A DNA stretch of 64,000 nt, from positions 35,512,856 to 35,576,855 of the forward strand of contig CM039462.1 in the NCBI GenBank assembly GCA_022414725.1, written 5' to 3'. The notes under the pieces are model-generated. The model was not told where the DNA came from. It worked only from the letters and a program-made list of their open reading frames with translations, and did no database searches. Shown here piece by piece: positions 45,091-59,400 of this stretch. The position numbers and the translations under genes were made by a program. This DNA is from Microglena sp. YARC. Taxonomy: Eukaryota; Chlorophyta; Chlorophyceae; Chlamydomonadales; Chlamydomonadaceae. Position 1 is the stretch's first letter. Every line of letters begins with the position of its first letter.

Positions 45091-47202
45091 GCACACTAAC
45101 ACATCACATCACAGGACAGCATATGTGAGCCTGCATGTGTTACCACCATCCATGCAAGTAGCACACACACATACATTCACACACTCACTCTCTAACACAG
45201 CACAGCACATGACAGCATATGTGAGCCTGCAAGTGTTACCACCAGCCATGCATGCAGCACACACATACATGCACACACTCACTAACACAGCACAGCACAG
45301 GACAGCATACGTTCCCACCAGCCATGCTTGCAGCACACACATACACACATACATACACACGTATACGCACACATCTCACATTGCAAAGCAGGTGTAAGCC
45401 TACATGTGTTCCCGCAAGCCATGCATGCGACAGACACACAGCACAGCATGCATGCATCAGTTCATCAGCTACCAAATCGTTACACATGTTGCAACATGCC
45501 ATGCGCATACACGGCCGCACGCCACATGCATGCATTGCCACATGCCAAGTGCGTACATGGCCACACGCCACATACATCCATTGCCACATGCCACGTGCAT
45601 GCATGGCATCATGCCACATGCATACATCATCACATGCCACACCGCATCAGCTGTGCATGTTGCCTTACCCCCGCAGGAGGAGCAGACGTCCCGAAGGTGC
45701 TTTAACTGTGGCATGGTGGGGCACGCAATACGCGACTGCACTAATGCAGCTCGGAAGAAGCCTTGCCACCTGTGCGCACGACTGGGTCATGATGGTCAGG
45801 ACTGCCCCAACCGTAAGTTGAGGGAGAGGCCAGGGCAGAAAAAAGAGGTCAGGATAGGAGGGAGATGTCAGGGTAGTAGGGAGAGGCCAAGGCAGGAAGG
45901 AGAAGTCAGAGCTGGAGGGGGAGGTCAGGATATGAGGGAGAGGTCAGAGCAGGAGGGGGAGTTCAGAGCAGGAGGGAGAGGTCAGGATAAGAGGGAGAGA
46001 GGAGCGCGGAAGGGAGAGATCCTGAGTAGGTGGGAGATGCCAGGGTGGAACGGAGAGGTCAGGATAGTAGGGGGAGGACAGAGTTGAAGGGAGAGGTGAG
46101 GACATGAGGAAGAGGTCAGGGTAGCAGGGAGAGGTCAGGGTGGAATGGAGAGGTCAGGGTAGGAGGGAGAGGTCAGGGTAGGAGGGAGAGGTGAGGACAT
46201 GAGGAAGAGTTCAGGGTAGCAGGGAGAGGTCAGGGTGGAATGGAGAGGTCAGGGTAGGAGGGAGAGGTCAGGGTAGGAGGGAGAGGTCAGGGTAGGAGGA
46301 AGAGGTCAGGGTGGAATGGAGAGGTCAGGGTAGGAGGGAGAGGTCAGGGTGGGAGGGAGAGGTCAGGGTAGGAGGGAGAAGTCAGGATGGGAGGGAGAGG
46401 TCAGGGTAGGAGGGAGAGGTCAGGGTGGGAGGGAGAGATCAGGGTGGAAGGGAGAGGTCGGGATATTAGGGAGAGGTCAGAGCAGGAGGGAGAGTTCAGA
46501 GGAGGAGGGAGAGGTCTGGGTGGAAGGGAGTGGTCAGGATACGAGGGAGAGGCCAGGGTAGGAGGGAGAGGTCAGGATAAGAGGGAGAGGCCAGTGCGGA
46601 AGGGAGAGATCAGAGTAGGAGGGTGATGCCAGGGTGTAAGGGAGAGGTGAGGATATGAGGGAGAGTTCAGGGTAGGAGGGAGAGGTGAGGACATGAGGAA
46701 GAGTTCAGGGTAGCAGGGAGAGGTCAGGGTGGAAGGGAGAGGTCAGAGCAGGAGGTGCAGGTTTGGACATGAGGGAGAGGTGAAGATATGAGGAAGAGGT
46801 CAGGGTAGGAGGGAGAGCCCAGCTCAGAAGGGGGAGGTCTGAGCTGGAGGGGGATTTCACCTCAAACCGTCCGTGACCTTTACGATGACTTCAACCATGT
46901 GGCCTGCCTTAAAACATTCCACCTCCAACATTGCATGACCTCAACCCTATGGCCTTAGCACACCTTTGGACCGTATGCGCAGGTCTGTGCTTCAGGTGTG
47001 GTCAAAGGAGCATGTACCAGGATTGCGCCTTGGGGGAGGAGATGCTGAAACAGCTCCCTGTGCATGCTTGCGATTGCATTTAAAGACATTGTGTGATGAG
47101 GACACTGATGCTTGCTTCATCTAAAAAAGTCCATGACTTTAACCCTATGGCCGTAACACATCCTACTGGGAACCTCACTGCCCCTCCCCCCAACCCCTCC
47201 CC

Positions 47203-47251
<49 letters not shown>

Positions 47252-47372
47252 CACACACCCTGCATTCCCACCCCCACCCTTCACATAAGCCCCGCCATGA
47301 CCTCAACCCTATGGCCTGCCTTAACACACCCTACTGTGAACCTCACTGCCCCTCCCCCACCTCTCCCCTACG

Positions 47373-47445
<73 letters not shown>

Positions 47446-50400
47446 CACCCCCACCCCCACCATGACCTGAACCCTATGGCCTGCCTTAACACACCCTTTG
47501 TACTGCCTGCGCAGGCCTCTGCTTCAGGTGTGGTAAAAGTGGTCATATGTCCAGGGACTGTTGCATTGGACGATCAGATGCTGAGACAGCTCCCGCCGCA
47601 TGTTTACGATGTGGCCTTGCTAGCTGCAACGCTACCGGCAAGGGGGACTGGTGGAGATATGAGGGCGCATGCTCAAGCAAGTACACAGAGTGGGATCTTC
47701 GATCTTGCAAGTGCTATGTGTGTGGAAGCTATGGGCATCTCTGCTGCCATCCTACCCCCCAGGTAAACATTGACAGGTCTTACGCAGCGTCGCAAGCGAC
47801 GCGGAAAATTGGCGGAGTGTGTAGGCAACGGAAAGAAAGGTGGCAACGATGGAGATGACCGAAGCCAGTTTGTTATGAGACAGCTGGCTGACGTGTCAGG
47901 CTTCAATTTTTCGGTCGGACAAACGGACAAATGGGTAACCCTGGGAGCTCCCGCCCCCCAGAAGGGGGTCTCCGCCAAAATAATGTTGCGCCTTGCCATT
48001 AGGCGTGAGATTGAAGGAAACTACCTAGTCGCTTGCACTGCGGAAGGTTACTGTGGGTTTTGCTTTCGCAGACCGCTACTGCGCATGAGCTCGAACTACC
48101 ACGAGAAAGCTACCCCCCAGGTACTTCCCAACCCAAACTGTCTATGACAACCCATGTGATTACATTCTTTACTCAGACTGTGGTGTGGTAGTGTCTATAC
48201 TCGTCAAAGATGTTAAAAGTGCGATGCTTGTGAATGCTGTGGCCATCTCTGCTGCCATCCTACCCCCCAGGTACTTTGGGATTTTGTCTATTCAACTTTG
48301 ACAGGTGTTCAAACAATCATAGATGTTATATTTAGCTTTTAGAAACCACAGGAGTTCAAACAAACCAATATTAACGCCGAGGGGGGGGCAAGAAAAAAGC
48401 TGCCGTACCGCACCTTCGCTTAAGATAGAGCCTATCCTCAAACTATATAAAAAAAAAAAAAGTTTTTTTGTTTTAGCCCAAAATAAAGTTGTACAAAAGT
48501 TAGAGAGGTCCAAAGTTTTTTTCAACCAAAGCGGCCCAAATCTAAACTTCGCGATAAATCACGTTTGGGTAACCCCATGAAAGATGTAAGAGCATAACTG
48601 AAATGGGCTTTAAAAGATCTTTCGAATGACCCCCATTTTAGGGGGGGTAGGGTGAGGTAATTGGGTTTTAGGAGGGGTGGGGGTGGGGGTGTGTGGGGGG
48701 GTAAAAATACTTTTAGCCAACTTGATTTTCCCCCTCTTTTTGTATGAAACGTCCACAATTCCAACTCCCATCTGAATCAGACACCATATCGAAGGTGCGG
48801 TCCAAAATCTGTCTTTCTGCCCCCCCCCTGATAACGCTATAAGTATATCTGCTACCATTTTACCGCCCAGGTACTACCCAACCTACACTTTTTGTGTGTG
48901 CAGCGCGTCGCAAATTTAGCGACTAGATGCAACCCCAATGTGACGCGCTGCCCCCCAAAATCCACGAGGCTCCGCGCTTAGTGCTCCGCCACAGCCGCAC
49001 TAAACCGTTCTACGCCACAATCCTGAAATCAGGCTTGCGTCAAAACTTTTGCTACTACACAGGACTTACAGAATGCTGAAGAAAAAAACTGCCGACCCAA
49101 ACTGTTCACACCCATGCGATTACATTCTTTACCCAGAGTGTGGTGTGAGTTTCTAAATTGCCCATTTATAATCCGCCTGCTGTTACCTGTTATCTGATTA
49201 CCGTTGGAGGTGTATACAACATGCTGTGTACCTCCATCTGCCTGTTGTACCTCCATCAGCCTGTGCACCTCCATCAGCTTGTTGTACCTCCATCAGCCTG
49301 TGCACCTCCATCAGCTTGTTGTACCTCCATCAGCCTGTGCATCTCCATCAGCTCTTGTTTATCTCCATCAGCTTGTTGTACCTCCATCAGTTGTTGTACC
49401 TCCATCAGCCTGTGCATCGCTTGTTGTTACCTCCATCATCCATCAGCCTGTTGTACCTCCATCAGCCTGTTGTACCTCCATCAGCCTGTTGTACCTCCAT
49501 CAGCCTGTGCACCTCCATCAGCTTGTTGTACCTCCATCAGCTTGTTGTACCTCCATCAGCTTGTTGTACCTCCATCAGCCTGTTGTACCTCCATCAGTGC
49601 ACCTCCATCAGCTTGTTGTACCTCCATCAGCCATCAGCTTGTTGTACCTCCATCAGCTGTGTACCTCATCAGCGCATCAGCTCCATCAGCGTGTACCTCC
49701 ATCAGCTCCTCATCAGCTGTTGTACTCCATCAGCCTGTTGTACTCCATCAGCTTGTTGTACCTCCATCAGCTTGTTGTACCTCCATCAGCTTCCATCAGC
49801 TTATTATACCTCCATCAGCTTGTTGTACCTCCATCAGCCTGTTGTACCTCCATCAGCCTGTGCACCTCCATCAGCTTGTTGTACCTCCATCAGCCTGTTG
49901 TAGCTTGTTGTACCTCCATCAGCTTGTTGTACCTCCATCAGCTTGTTGTACCTCCATCAGCTTGTTGTACCTCCATCAGCTTGTTGTACCTCCATCAGCT
50001 TGTTGTACCTCCATCAGCTTGTTGTACCTCCATCAGCCTGTTGTACCTCCATCAGCTTGTTGTACCTCCATCAGCTTGTTGTACCTCCATCAGCTTGTTG
50101 TACCTCCATCAGCTTGTTGTACCTCCATCAGCTTGTTGTACCTCCATCAGCTTGTTGTACCTCCATCAGCTTGTTGTACCCCCATCAGCTTGTTGTACCT
50201 CCATCAGCTTGTTGTACCTCCATCAGCCTGTTGTACCTCCATCAGCCTGTTGTACCTCCATCAGCTTTTTGTACCTCCATCAGCCTGTTGTACCTCCATC
50301 AGCTTGTTTCAGCCTACCTCCATCAGCTGTTGTGACCTCCATCAGCTTGTTGTACCTCCATCAGCTTGTTGTACCATCAGCTGTACCTCCATCAGCTTGT

Positions 50401-53400
50401 TGTACCTCCATCAGCCTGTTGTACCTCCATCAGCCTTTTGTACCTCCATCAGCTTGTTGTACCTCCATCAGCTTGTTGTACCTCCATCAGCTTGTTGTAC
50501 CTCCATCAGCCTGTTGTACCTCCATCAGCCTGTTGTACCTCCATCAGCCTGTTGTACCTCCATCAGCCTGTGTACCTTCAGCCTTGTTGTACCTCCATCA
50601 GCCTGTTGGTACCTCCATCAGCCTTGTTGTACCTCATCAGCCTGTTGTACCTCCATCCAGCGTTGTACCTCCATCAACCTGTTGTACCTCCATCAGCCTG
50701 TTGTACCTCCACCTCAGCCTGTTTTACTCCATCAGCTTGTACCTCCATCAGCTTGTTGTACCTCCATATCACCTCCACAGCCTGTTGTCACCTCCATTCA
50801 GCTTGTGTGTTGTACCTCAAGCATCATCAGCTTGTTGTACCTCCATCAGCTTGTTGTACCTTTCCATCAGCTTGTATATCCATCAGCCTGTTTGTACCTC
50901 CATCAGCTTGTGTACCCTCCATCAGCCTTGTGGCGTACCTCCATCAGCTGTGTAGCCTGTACTGTTCTACATCAGCCTGTTGTACCTCCATCCTGTGTGT
51001 TGTACCTCCAGCTGTTGTACGCGCATGCTTGTTGTACCTCCCATAACAGCCTTGTTGCCTGTTGTTGTTTTCCTATTCACTCAGCTCATCCTCCATCAGC
51101 CTGTGTTGCTTGCTTTGTACTCCATCAGCCTGTTTGTGTTGTACCTCCATCACCTGTTGTTATGCACCTCCATCAGCCTGTGTGTACCTTCCATCAGCCC
51201 TCTCCCATCAGCTTTGTTCCATCAGCTGTTGTCCTCCATCAGCCTGTTGTACTTACCTGTTGTACCTCCATCAGCTGTTTGTTGTCCTCCATCAGCCTGT
51301 TGCACATCCATATCAGCTGTTGTACACCTCCATCAGCCTTGTTGTACCTCCATCAGCTGTTGTATCCATCAGCCTGTGTACCTCCATCAGCTGTTGTACC
51401 TCCATCAGCCTGTTGTACCTCCATCAGCTACTCCACAGCTTGTTGTAGCTGTTTGTACTCCATCAGCCTGTTGTACTCCATCAGTTGTTGTACCTCCATT
51501 CAGCTTGTTGTACCTCCATCAGCTTGTTGTACCTCCATCAGCTAGTGTTCATCAGCTTGTTGTACCCATCAGCCTGTTGTAGCTTCAGCTCACTCCTTCA
51601 CCTCCTCCATTCAGCCTGTTGTACCTCCTCAAGCTGTTGTACTCCATTCAGCTGTTTTACCTCCATCAGCTTTGTACCTCCATCAGCCTGTTGTACCTCC
51701 ATCAGCCTGTTGTACCTCCAATCAGCCTATACCTCCACGCCTCTTGTTAGAGCCTGTTGTACCTCCATCAGCCCGTTGTACCTCCTCCATCAGCCTGTAC
51801 CTCCATCAGCCTGTTGTACCTCCAGCTTGTTGTATCCATCAGCTTGTTGTACCTCCATAGCTGTTAAATACCTCCATTCAGCCTGTTGTATGATCAGCTT
51901 GTACCTCCATCAGCCTGTTGTACACCTCGCCTCAGCCTTGTACCTCCATCAGCTTTGTACCTCCATTCAGCCTGTTGTACCTCCATCAGCTTGTTTACTC
52001 CATCAGCTTGTTGTAACCTCCATCAGCTTGTTGTACCTCCTATCAGCTTGTTTTACCTCCATCAGCATCAGCTTGTTGTACCTCCATCAGCTTGTTGTAC
52101 CTCCATCAGCTGTTTGTACCTACATCCATCATCAGCCTGTTGTACCTCCATCAGCTTGTGTACCTCCATCAGCTTGTTACCTCCATCAGCCTCCTCCATC
52201 AGCCTGTTGTACCTCCATACAGCCTGTTGTAGCTGTTGTACCTCCATCAGCCTTTGTAATCAGCTGTTGTACCTCAGGTGTTGTACCTCCATCAGCTTGT
52301 TGTAATCAGCCTGTTGTACCTCCATCAGCCTGTTGTACCTCCATCAGCTTTTGTACCTCCATCAGCTCCTCCATCAGCCTCCATCAGTTGTTGTACCTCC
52401 ATCAGCTTGTTGTATCCTCCATCAGCTTGTTGTACCTCCATCAGCTTGTTGTACCTCCATCAGCGTTATACCTCCATCAGCCTGTGCACCTCATCAGCTT
52501 GCCTCCATCAGCTTGTTGTTCCTCCATCAGCCTTGTGTACCTCCATCAGCTGTTGTACCTCCATCAGCTTGTTGTACCTCCATCAGGTTTACCTCCATCA
52601 GCTTGTTGTACCTCCATCAGCCTTGTTGTAAACCTCCATCAGCCTGTTGTACCTCCATCAGCTTGTTGTACTCCAGCTGTTGTACCTCCATCAGCTTGTT
52701 GTACCTCAATCAGCTTTGTTTGTACCTCCATCAGCCTGTTGTACCTCCATCAGCCTGTTGTACCTCCATCAGCTTGTTGTACCTCCATCAGCCCTCATCA
52801 GCCTGTTGTACCTCCATCAGCCTGTTGTACCTCATCAGCTTCGTTTGTACCTCATCAGACCTCCATCAGCTGCCTGTTGTACCTCCATCAGCTTGTGTAC
52901 CTCCATCAGCCTGTTGTACCTCCATCAGACCTCCATCAGCTTGTTGTACCTCCATCAGCTTGTTGTACCTCCATCAGCTTGTTGTACCTCGCTCATTGTT
53001 GTACCTCCATCAGCCTGTTTACCTCCATCAGCTGTTTTGTACCTCCATCAAGCTTGTTGTCCTCCATCTAGCTTGTTGTACCTCCATCAGCCTGTTGTAC
53101 CTCCATCAGCCTGTTGTACCTCCATCAGCCTGTTGTACCTCCATCAGCTTGTTCATCAGTACCTCCATCAGCTTGTTGTACCTCCATCAGCCTGTGTGTA
53201 CCTCCATCAGCCTGTTGTACCTCCATCAGCTGTTTGGTACCTCCATCAGCCTGTGTACCCAGTCCATCAGCTTGTTGTACCTATCAGGCTTGTTGTACCT
53301 CCATCAGCCTGTTGTACCTCATCAGCTGTTGTACCTCCATCAGCCTGTTGTACCTCCATCAGCCTGTTGTACCTCCATCAGCTTGTTGTCTCCTCACCTC

Positions 53401-56400
53401 TCCATCAGTTGTTGTACCTCCATCAGCTTGTTGTACCTCCATCAGGTACCTCCAGCTTGTTGTACCTCCATCAGCCTGTTGTACCTCCATCAGCCTGTTG
53501 TACCTCATCCAAGCTCCTCCACCAGCCTGTACCTCCATCAGCCTGTTGTACCTCCATCAGCTTGTTGTACCTCCATCAGCCTGTTGTACCTCCATTCAGC
53601 CTTGTTGTACCTCCATCAGCTTGTTGTACCTCCATCAGCTGTTTACCTCCATAGCTTGTACCTCCATCAGCCTCTTGTACCTCCATCAGCTGTTGTACCT
53701 CCATCAGCTTGTTGTAACCTCCTCAGCTGTTGTACCTCCATCAGCTTGTTGTACCTCCATCAGCTTGTTGTCACCTCCATCAGCCTGTTGTACTCCATCA
53801 GCTTGTTGTACCTCCATCAGCCTGTTGGATACCTCCATCAGCTTGTTGTACCTCCATCAGCTTGTTGTACCTCCATCAGCCTGTTGTACCTCCATCAGCT
53901 GTTGTCTGTACCTCCATCAGCCTGTTGTACCTCCTCAGCCTTGTTGTACCTCCATCAGCTTGTTGTACTCTCATCAGCTGTTGTTCTCCATCAGCTTGTT
54001 GTACCTCCATCAGCCTGTGTACCTCCATCAGCCTCCTTGTACCTCCATCAGCCTGTTGTACCCATCCATCAGCCTTGTTGTTGTACCTCCATCAGCTTGT
54101 TTGTACCTCCATCACATCAGCTTGTTGTACCTCCATCAGCTTGTTTACCTCCATATCAGCCTGTTGTACCTCATCAGCTTTGTTACCTCCATCAGCTGTT
54201 GTACCTCCATCAGCCTGTTATACCTCCATCAGCCTGTTGTACCTCCATCAGCTGTTGTACCTCCATCAGCTGTTGTACTCCATCAGCTGTTGTATAGCCT
54301 CCATCAGCCTTGTTGTACCTCCATCAGCCTTGTTGTACCTCCATCAGCTGTTGTAGTCCACCCCATCAGCCTGTTGTACCTCCATCAGCTGTTACCTCAT
54401 CAGTACCTCCATCAGCCTGTTGTACCTCTCAGCTGTATCATGCTGTTGTTACCTCCATCAGCTTGTTGTACCTCCATCAGCTTTTGTTCAGCCGTTTGTA
54501 CCTCCATCAGCTTGTTGTACCTCCATCAGCAGCTGTGTTGTACCTCCATTCAGCTGTTGTACCTCTCATCAGCTTGTTGGTACCCCATCAGCCTGTTGTA
54601 CCTCCATTCAGCCTGTTGTGTTTACCTCCATCAGCCTGTTGTACCTCCATCCAGCCTGTTGTACCTCCATCAGCCTGTTGTTTGTACCTGCTGTGCTGTA
54701 CCTCCATCAGCCTGTTGCTACCTCCATCAGCTGTTGTAGCCTTGTTGTACCTCCATCAGCCTGTTGTACCTCCAGCTCAGCCTGTTGTACCTCAGCCTGT
54801 TGTACCATCAGCCTGTTGTACCTCCATCAGCTTGCTTGTACCTCCATCAGCCCCCACAGCCTGTTGTACCTCCATCAGCCTGTTGTACTCCATTCAGCCC
54901 TTGTTACCTCCATCAGCCTGTTGTACCTCCATCAGCTGTTGTACCTCTATCAGCATTCAGCCTGTTGTACCTCCATCAGCTTTGTACCCTCCATCAGTTG
55001 TTACCTCCATCAGCTTGTTGTACCTCCATCAGCTTGTTGTACCTCCATCAGCTTGTTGTACCTCCACGCCCCTCAGCCTCATCAGCTTGTTCATGTACCT
55101 CTCCATCAGCTGTTGTATTCCTCCATCAGCTGTTGTACCTCCATCAGCCTGCCCATCAGCTCTTTGTACCTCATCAGCCTGTTGTAACCTCCCTCCATCA
55201 GCTTTTGTACTTACCCTCCATCAGCCTGTTTGTCCTCCATCAGCTTGTTGTACTCCATTCAGCTTAACTCCATCAGCTTGTTGTACCTCCATCAGCTTGT
55301 TGTACCTCATCATTGTGCCTTGTTGTACCCTCCATCAGCCTGTTGCTTGTTGTACCTCCATCAGCATTGTGTACCTCCATCAGCCTGTCCTCCAATCAGC
55401 CTGTGTCCATCAGCCCTCCATCAGCCTTTTACCTCCATCATTTGTACAGCCTCCATCAGCTTGTTGTACCGCTTGTACAGCCTCAGTGTGTACCTTCTCC
55501 ATCAGCCTACCTCCTCAGCTTGGCCCCATCAGCCTGTTGTACCTCCATCAGCAGCCCCCATGTTCCATCAGTAGTGCCTGTTGTACCTCCATCAAGGCCT
55601 GTTGTACTCCATCAGTTTTGTACCCAACCATCATGTTTAGTTGTACCTCCATCAGCTGATGTGTACCTCATTCAGGGTGTGTTTGTACCTCCATCACTGT
55701 TGTACCTCTTACCATTCAGCTTTGTACATCCATCAGGCCTGTACCTCCAATCAGCTTGGACCTCCATCAGCCTGTTGTACCCCATCAGCTTGTTGTACCT
55801 CCATCAGCCTGTTGTACCTCCATCAGACTGTTGTAACATCAGCACTGCATCAGCTTTGTACCCTCCATCAGCTGTTGTGTACCTCCATCAGCTTGTCCTT
55901 GTACCTCCATCAGCTTGTTGTACCTCCATCAGCTTGTTGTACCTCCATCAGCTTGTTGTACCTCCATCAAGCTTGTTGTATATCATTTGTACTCCATCAG
56001 CTTGTTGTACCTCCATCAGCCTGTTGTTACCTCCATCAGCCTGTTGTATGTACTCCATCAGCTGTTTGTACCTCCATCAGCCTGTTGTTGTACCTCCATC
56101 AGCCTGTTGTACCATTAACATCCATCAGCCTGTTGCTAACCTCCATCAGCTTGTTGTCTCACTAGCTTGTACCTCCATCAAGCCTGTTGTACCTCCATCA
56201 GCTGTTCCTCCATAGCCTGTTGTACCACCATCAGCCTGTTGTACCTCCATCAAGCCGTTGTACTCCATCAGCTTGTTGTAACCTCCATCAGCTCTGTTGT
56301 ACCTCCATCAGCCTGTGCCCATCAGCTTGTTGTACCCCAGTCTCCATCAGCCTGTTTTGTACCTCCATCAGCTTGTTGTACCTCCATCCCTGTTGTACCT

Positions 56401-59400
56401 CCATTCAGCCTGTTGTACCTCCATCAGCCTGTGTACCTCGCCTTGCCTCCATCAGCTGTTTGTCTCCATCAGCTTGTTGTTCTATCAGCTTGTTGGTACC
56501 TCCATCAGCCTGTTTGTACCTCCATCAGCTGTTTGTACCTCCATCAGCCTGTTGTATCCATCAGCTGTTTATTCTGTGTTCCTCCATCAGCCTGTGTACC
56601 TCCATCAGCCCCCATCATGCCTGTTGTACCTCCATCAGCCTGTTGTACCTCCATCAGCACTGTTGTACCTCCATCAGCATGGCCTCCATCAGCCTGTTGG
56701 ACCTCATCAGCTTTTGTATACCTCCATCAGCTTGTTTGTACTCCATCAGCTTGTTTGTACCTCATCAGCCTGTGTACCTCCATCAGCCTGTTGTACCTCA
56801 TCACCATCCAGGCTGTGCCCATCAGCTACCTCCATCAGCTTGTTGTACCTTCCTATCAGCCAACCTTTGTACCTCCATCAGCTGTTGTACCTCCATCAGC
56901 TCTCCATCAGCTTGTTGTACCTCCATCAGACTCCTCCATCAGCTTGTTGTACCTCCACCTCCATCAGCTTGTTGTAACCTCCATCAGCTTGCTTACCGTG
57001 TTTGTACCTCCATCAGGTCCTGTTGTACCTCCATCAGCTGTGTACCTCCATCAGCTGTTGTACCTCCATCAGCTGTTGTACCTCCATCAGCCTGTTGTAC
57101 CTCCATCAGCCTGTTGTACCTCCATCAGCCTGCCTGCTGTGTACCATCAGCCTTGTTGTACCTCCATCAGCATACCTCCATCAGCCTGTGTACTCCATCA
57201 GCTGTTGTACCTCCATCACTTGTTGTACCTCCATCAGCTACCTCCATCAGTTGTTATACCTCCATCAGCTGTATCTCCATCCAACCTCCAGCAGCCTGTT
57301 GTACCTCCCAGACCTCCATCAGCTTGTTGTCCTCCATCAGCTTGTAAGTACCTCATCAGTGTTGTTCCATCAGCCTGTTGTTGCACCTCCATCAGCCTGT
57401 TACCTCCAATCAGCTGTTTTACCTCCATCAACCTCCATCAGCACCTTTATCAGCCTACCTCATCAGCGTAACCATCAGCCTTTGTACCTCCATCAGCCTC
57501 ATAATCAGCTGTTCCATCAGCCTGTTGTAACCTCCATCAGCCTGTTGTACTCCATCAGTACCTCCATCAGCCTGTTGTACCTCCATCAGTTTGTAATCAG
57601 TCCTTGTTACTCCATCAGCCTTTTACCTCCATCATCACCTGCTTGTTTGTACCTCCATCAGCTTGTTACTCCATCAGTACCTCCATCATTCAGCATTCAG
57701 TTGTACCTCCATCAGCTTGTTTATACCTGTACCTTACCTCCATCAGCCTGTTGTACCCATCATCAGTACCTCCATCAGCTGTGTACCTGCGCTGTTATCA
57801 GCCTCCTCCATCAGCTTGTAAACTGTACCTCCATCAGCTTTTGTACCTCCATTTGTTTGTACCTCCATCAGCTTGTTGTACCTCCATAGCTTGTTGTACC
57901 TCCATTTCAGCTTGTTGTACCTCCATCAGACCGTTGTACCTCCATCAGCCTGTTGTACCTCCATCAGCCTTCTTGTACCTCCATCAGCTTGTTGTACCTC
58001 CATCAAGCCTGTTGTACCTCCATCAGCCTGCACCTCCATCAGCCTTGTTGTACCTCCATCAGCTTGCTGCCTCCATCAGCTGTGCTACCTCCATCAGCCT
58101 GTTGTACCTCCATGCACCTCCATCAGCTTGTTTGTACCTCCATCAGCTTGTTGTACCTCCATCAGCTTTGTTGTACCTCCATCAGCTTGTTATACCTCCA
58201 TCAGCTGTGTACCTCCATCAGCCTGTGTACCTCCATCAGCCTGTTGTACCTCCATCAGCATCAGCTGTTGTTGTACCTCCATCAGCTTGTTCAGTTTTAT
58301 ACCTCCATCAGCTTGTTGTACCTCCATCAGCCTGTTGTACCTCCATCAGCACCTCCATCAGCCTGTTGTACCTGCTTGTTGTACCTCCATCAGCTTGTTG
58401 TACCTCCATCAGCTGTTGTACCCCATCACCTGCCTGTTTGTACCTCATCAAGCCTGTTGTACCTCCATCAGCCTGTTGTACCTCCATCAGCTGTTGGATC
58501 TGTTGTTACCTCCATCAAGCCTTTGTGCTTGTTGTACCTCCAATCAGCTGTTGTACCTCCATCAGCTTGTTACCTCCATCAGCCTGTTGTACCTCCATCA
58601 GCCTTGTTGTACCTCCATCAGCCTTTGTACCTCCCATCAGCCTGTTGTACCTCCATCAGCCTTGTATACCTCCAGCCTGTCCTCCATCAGCTTGTTGTAC
58701 CTCCATCAGCCCTTGTACCTCCATCAGCTTTTACCTCCATCAGCTTGTTGTACCTCCATCAGCTTTTGTTTACCTCCATCAGCCTTTGTACCTCCATTCA
58801 GCTTGTTGTACCTCCATCCAGCTTGTTGCTTTGTTCACCTCCATCAGGTACCTCCATCAGCTTGTTTGTACCTCCATCAGCCTTGTGTACCTCCATCAGC
58901 CTACCTGCTGTTGTACCTCCATCATTGTTGTACCTCCATAGCTTGTGGTTTCAGCCTGTTACCTCCATCAGCCTGTTCTGTACCTCCATCAGCCTCCATC
59001 AGTTGTACCTCCATCATCAGCTTGTTGTACCTCCATCAGCCTGTTGTACCTCCATCAGCTTGTTGTACCTCCATCAGCCTGCTGTACCTCCATCAGCCTG
59101 TTGTACCTCCATCAGCTTTGTTGTACCCCATCAAAGCTTGTTGTACCTCCATCAGCCTGTTGTACCCCATCAGCCTGTTGTAACCTCCATCAGCCTTGTT
59201 GTACCTCCATTCAGCCTTGTTGTACTCCATCAGCCTGTTGTACCTCCATCACCTCCATCAGCCTGTTTGTACCTCCATCAGCCTGTTACCTCCATCTTGT
59301 TGTACCTCCATCAGCCTGTTGTACCTTGTGCCATCAGCCTTGTGTACCCGTCCATCAGCCTGTTGTACCTCCATCACCTGTTGTCACCTCCATTCAGCTG

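Noticed and set aside
44522..45397. 291-codon frame rich in HTHTHT and similar frames on the reverse strand (VCVCVC)
   Set aside because: Produced by (CA)n microsatellites within intron 1 of gene 2.
45404..46626. Long Gly/Arg/Glu-rich frames downstream of the knuckles
   Set aside because: The intron donor GTAAGT at 45813 and the 19 bp minisatellite explain them; the in-phase exon 3 lies at 47515.
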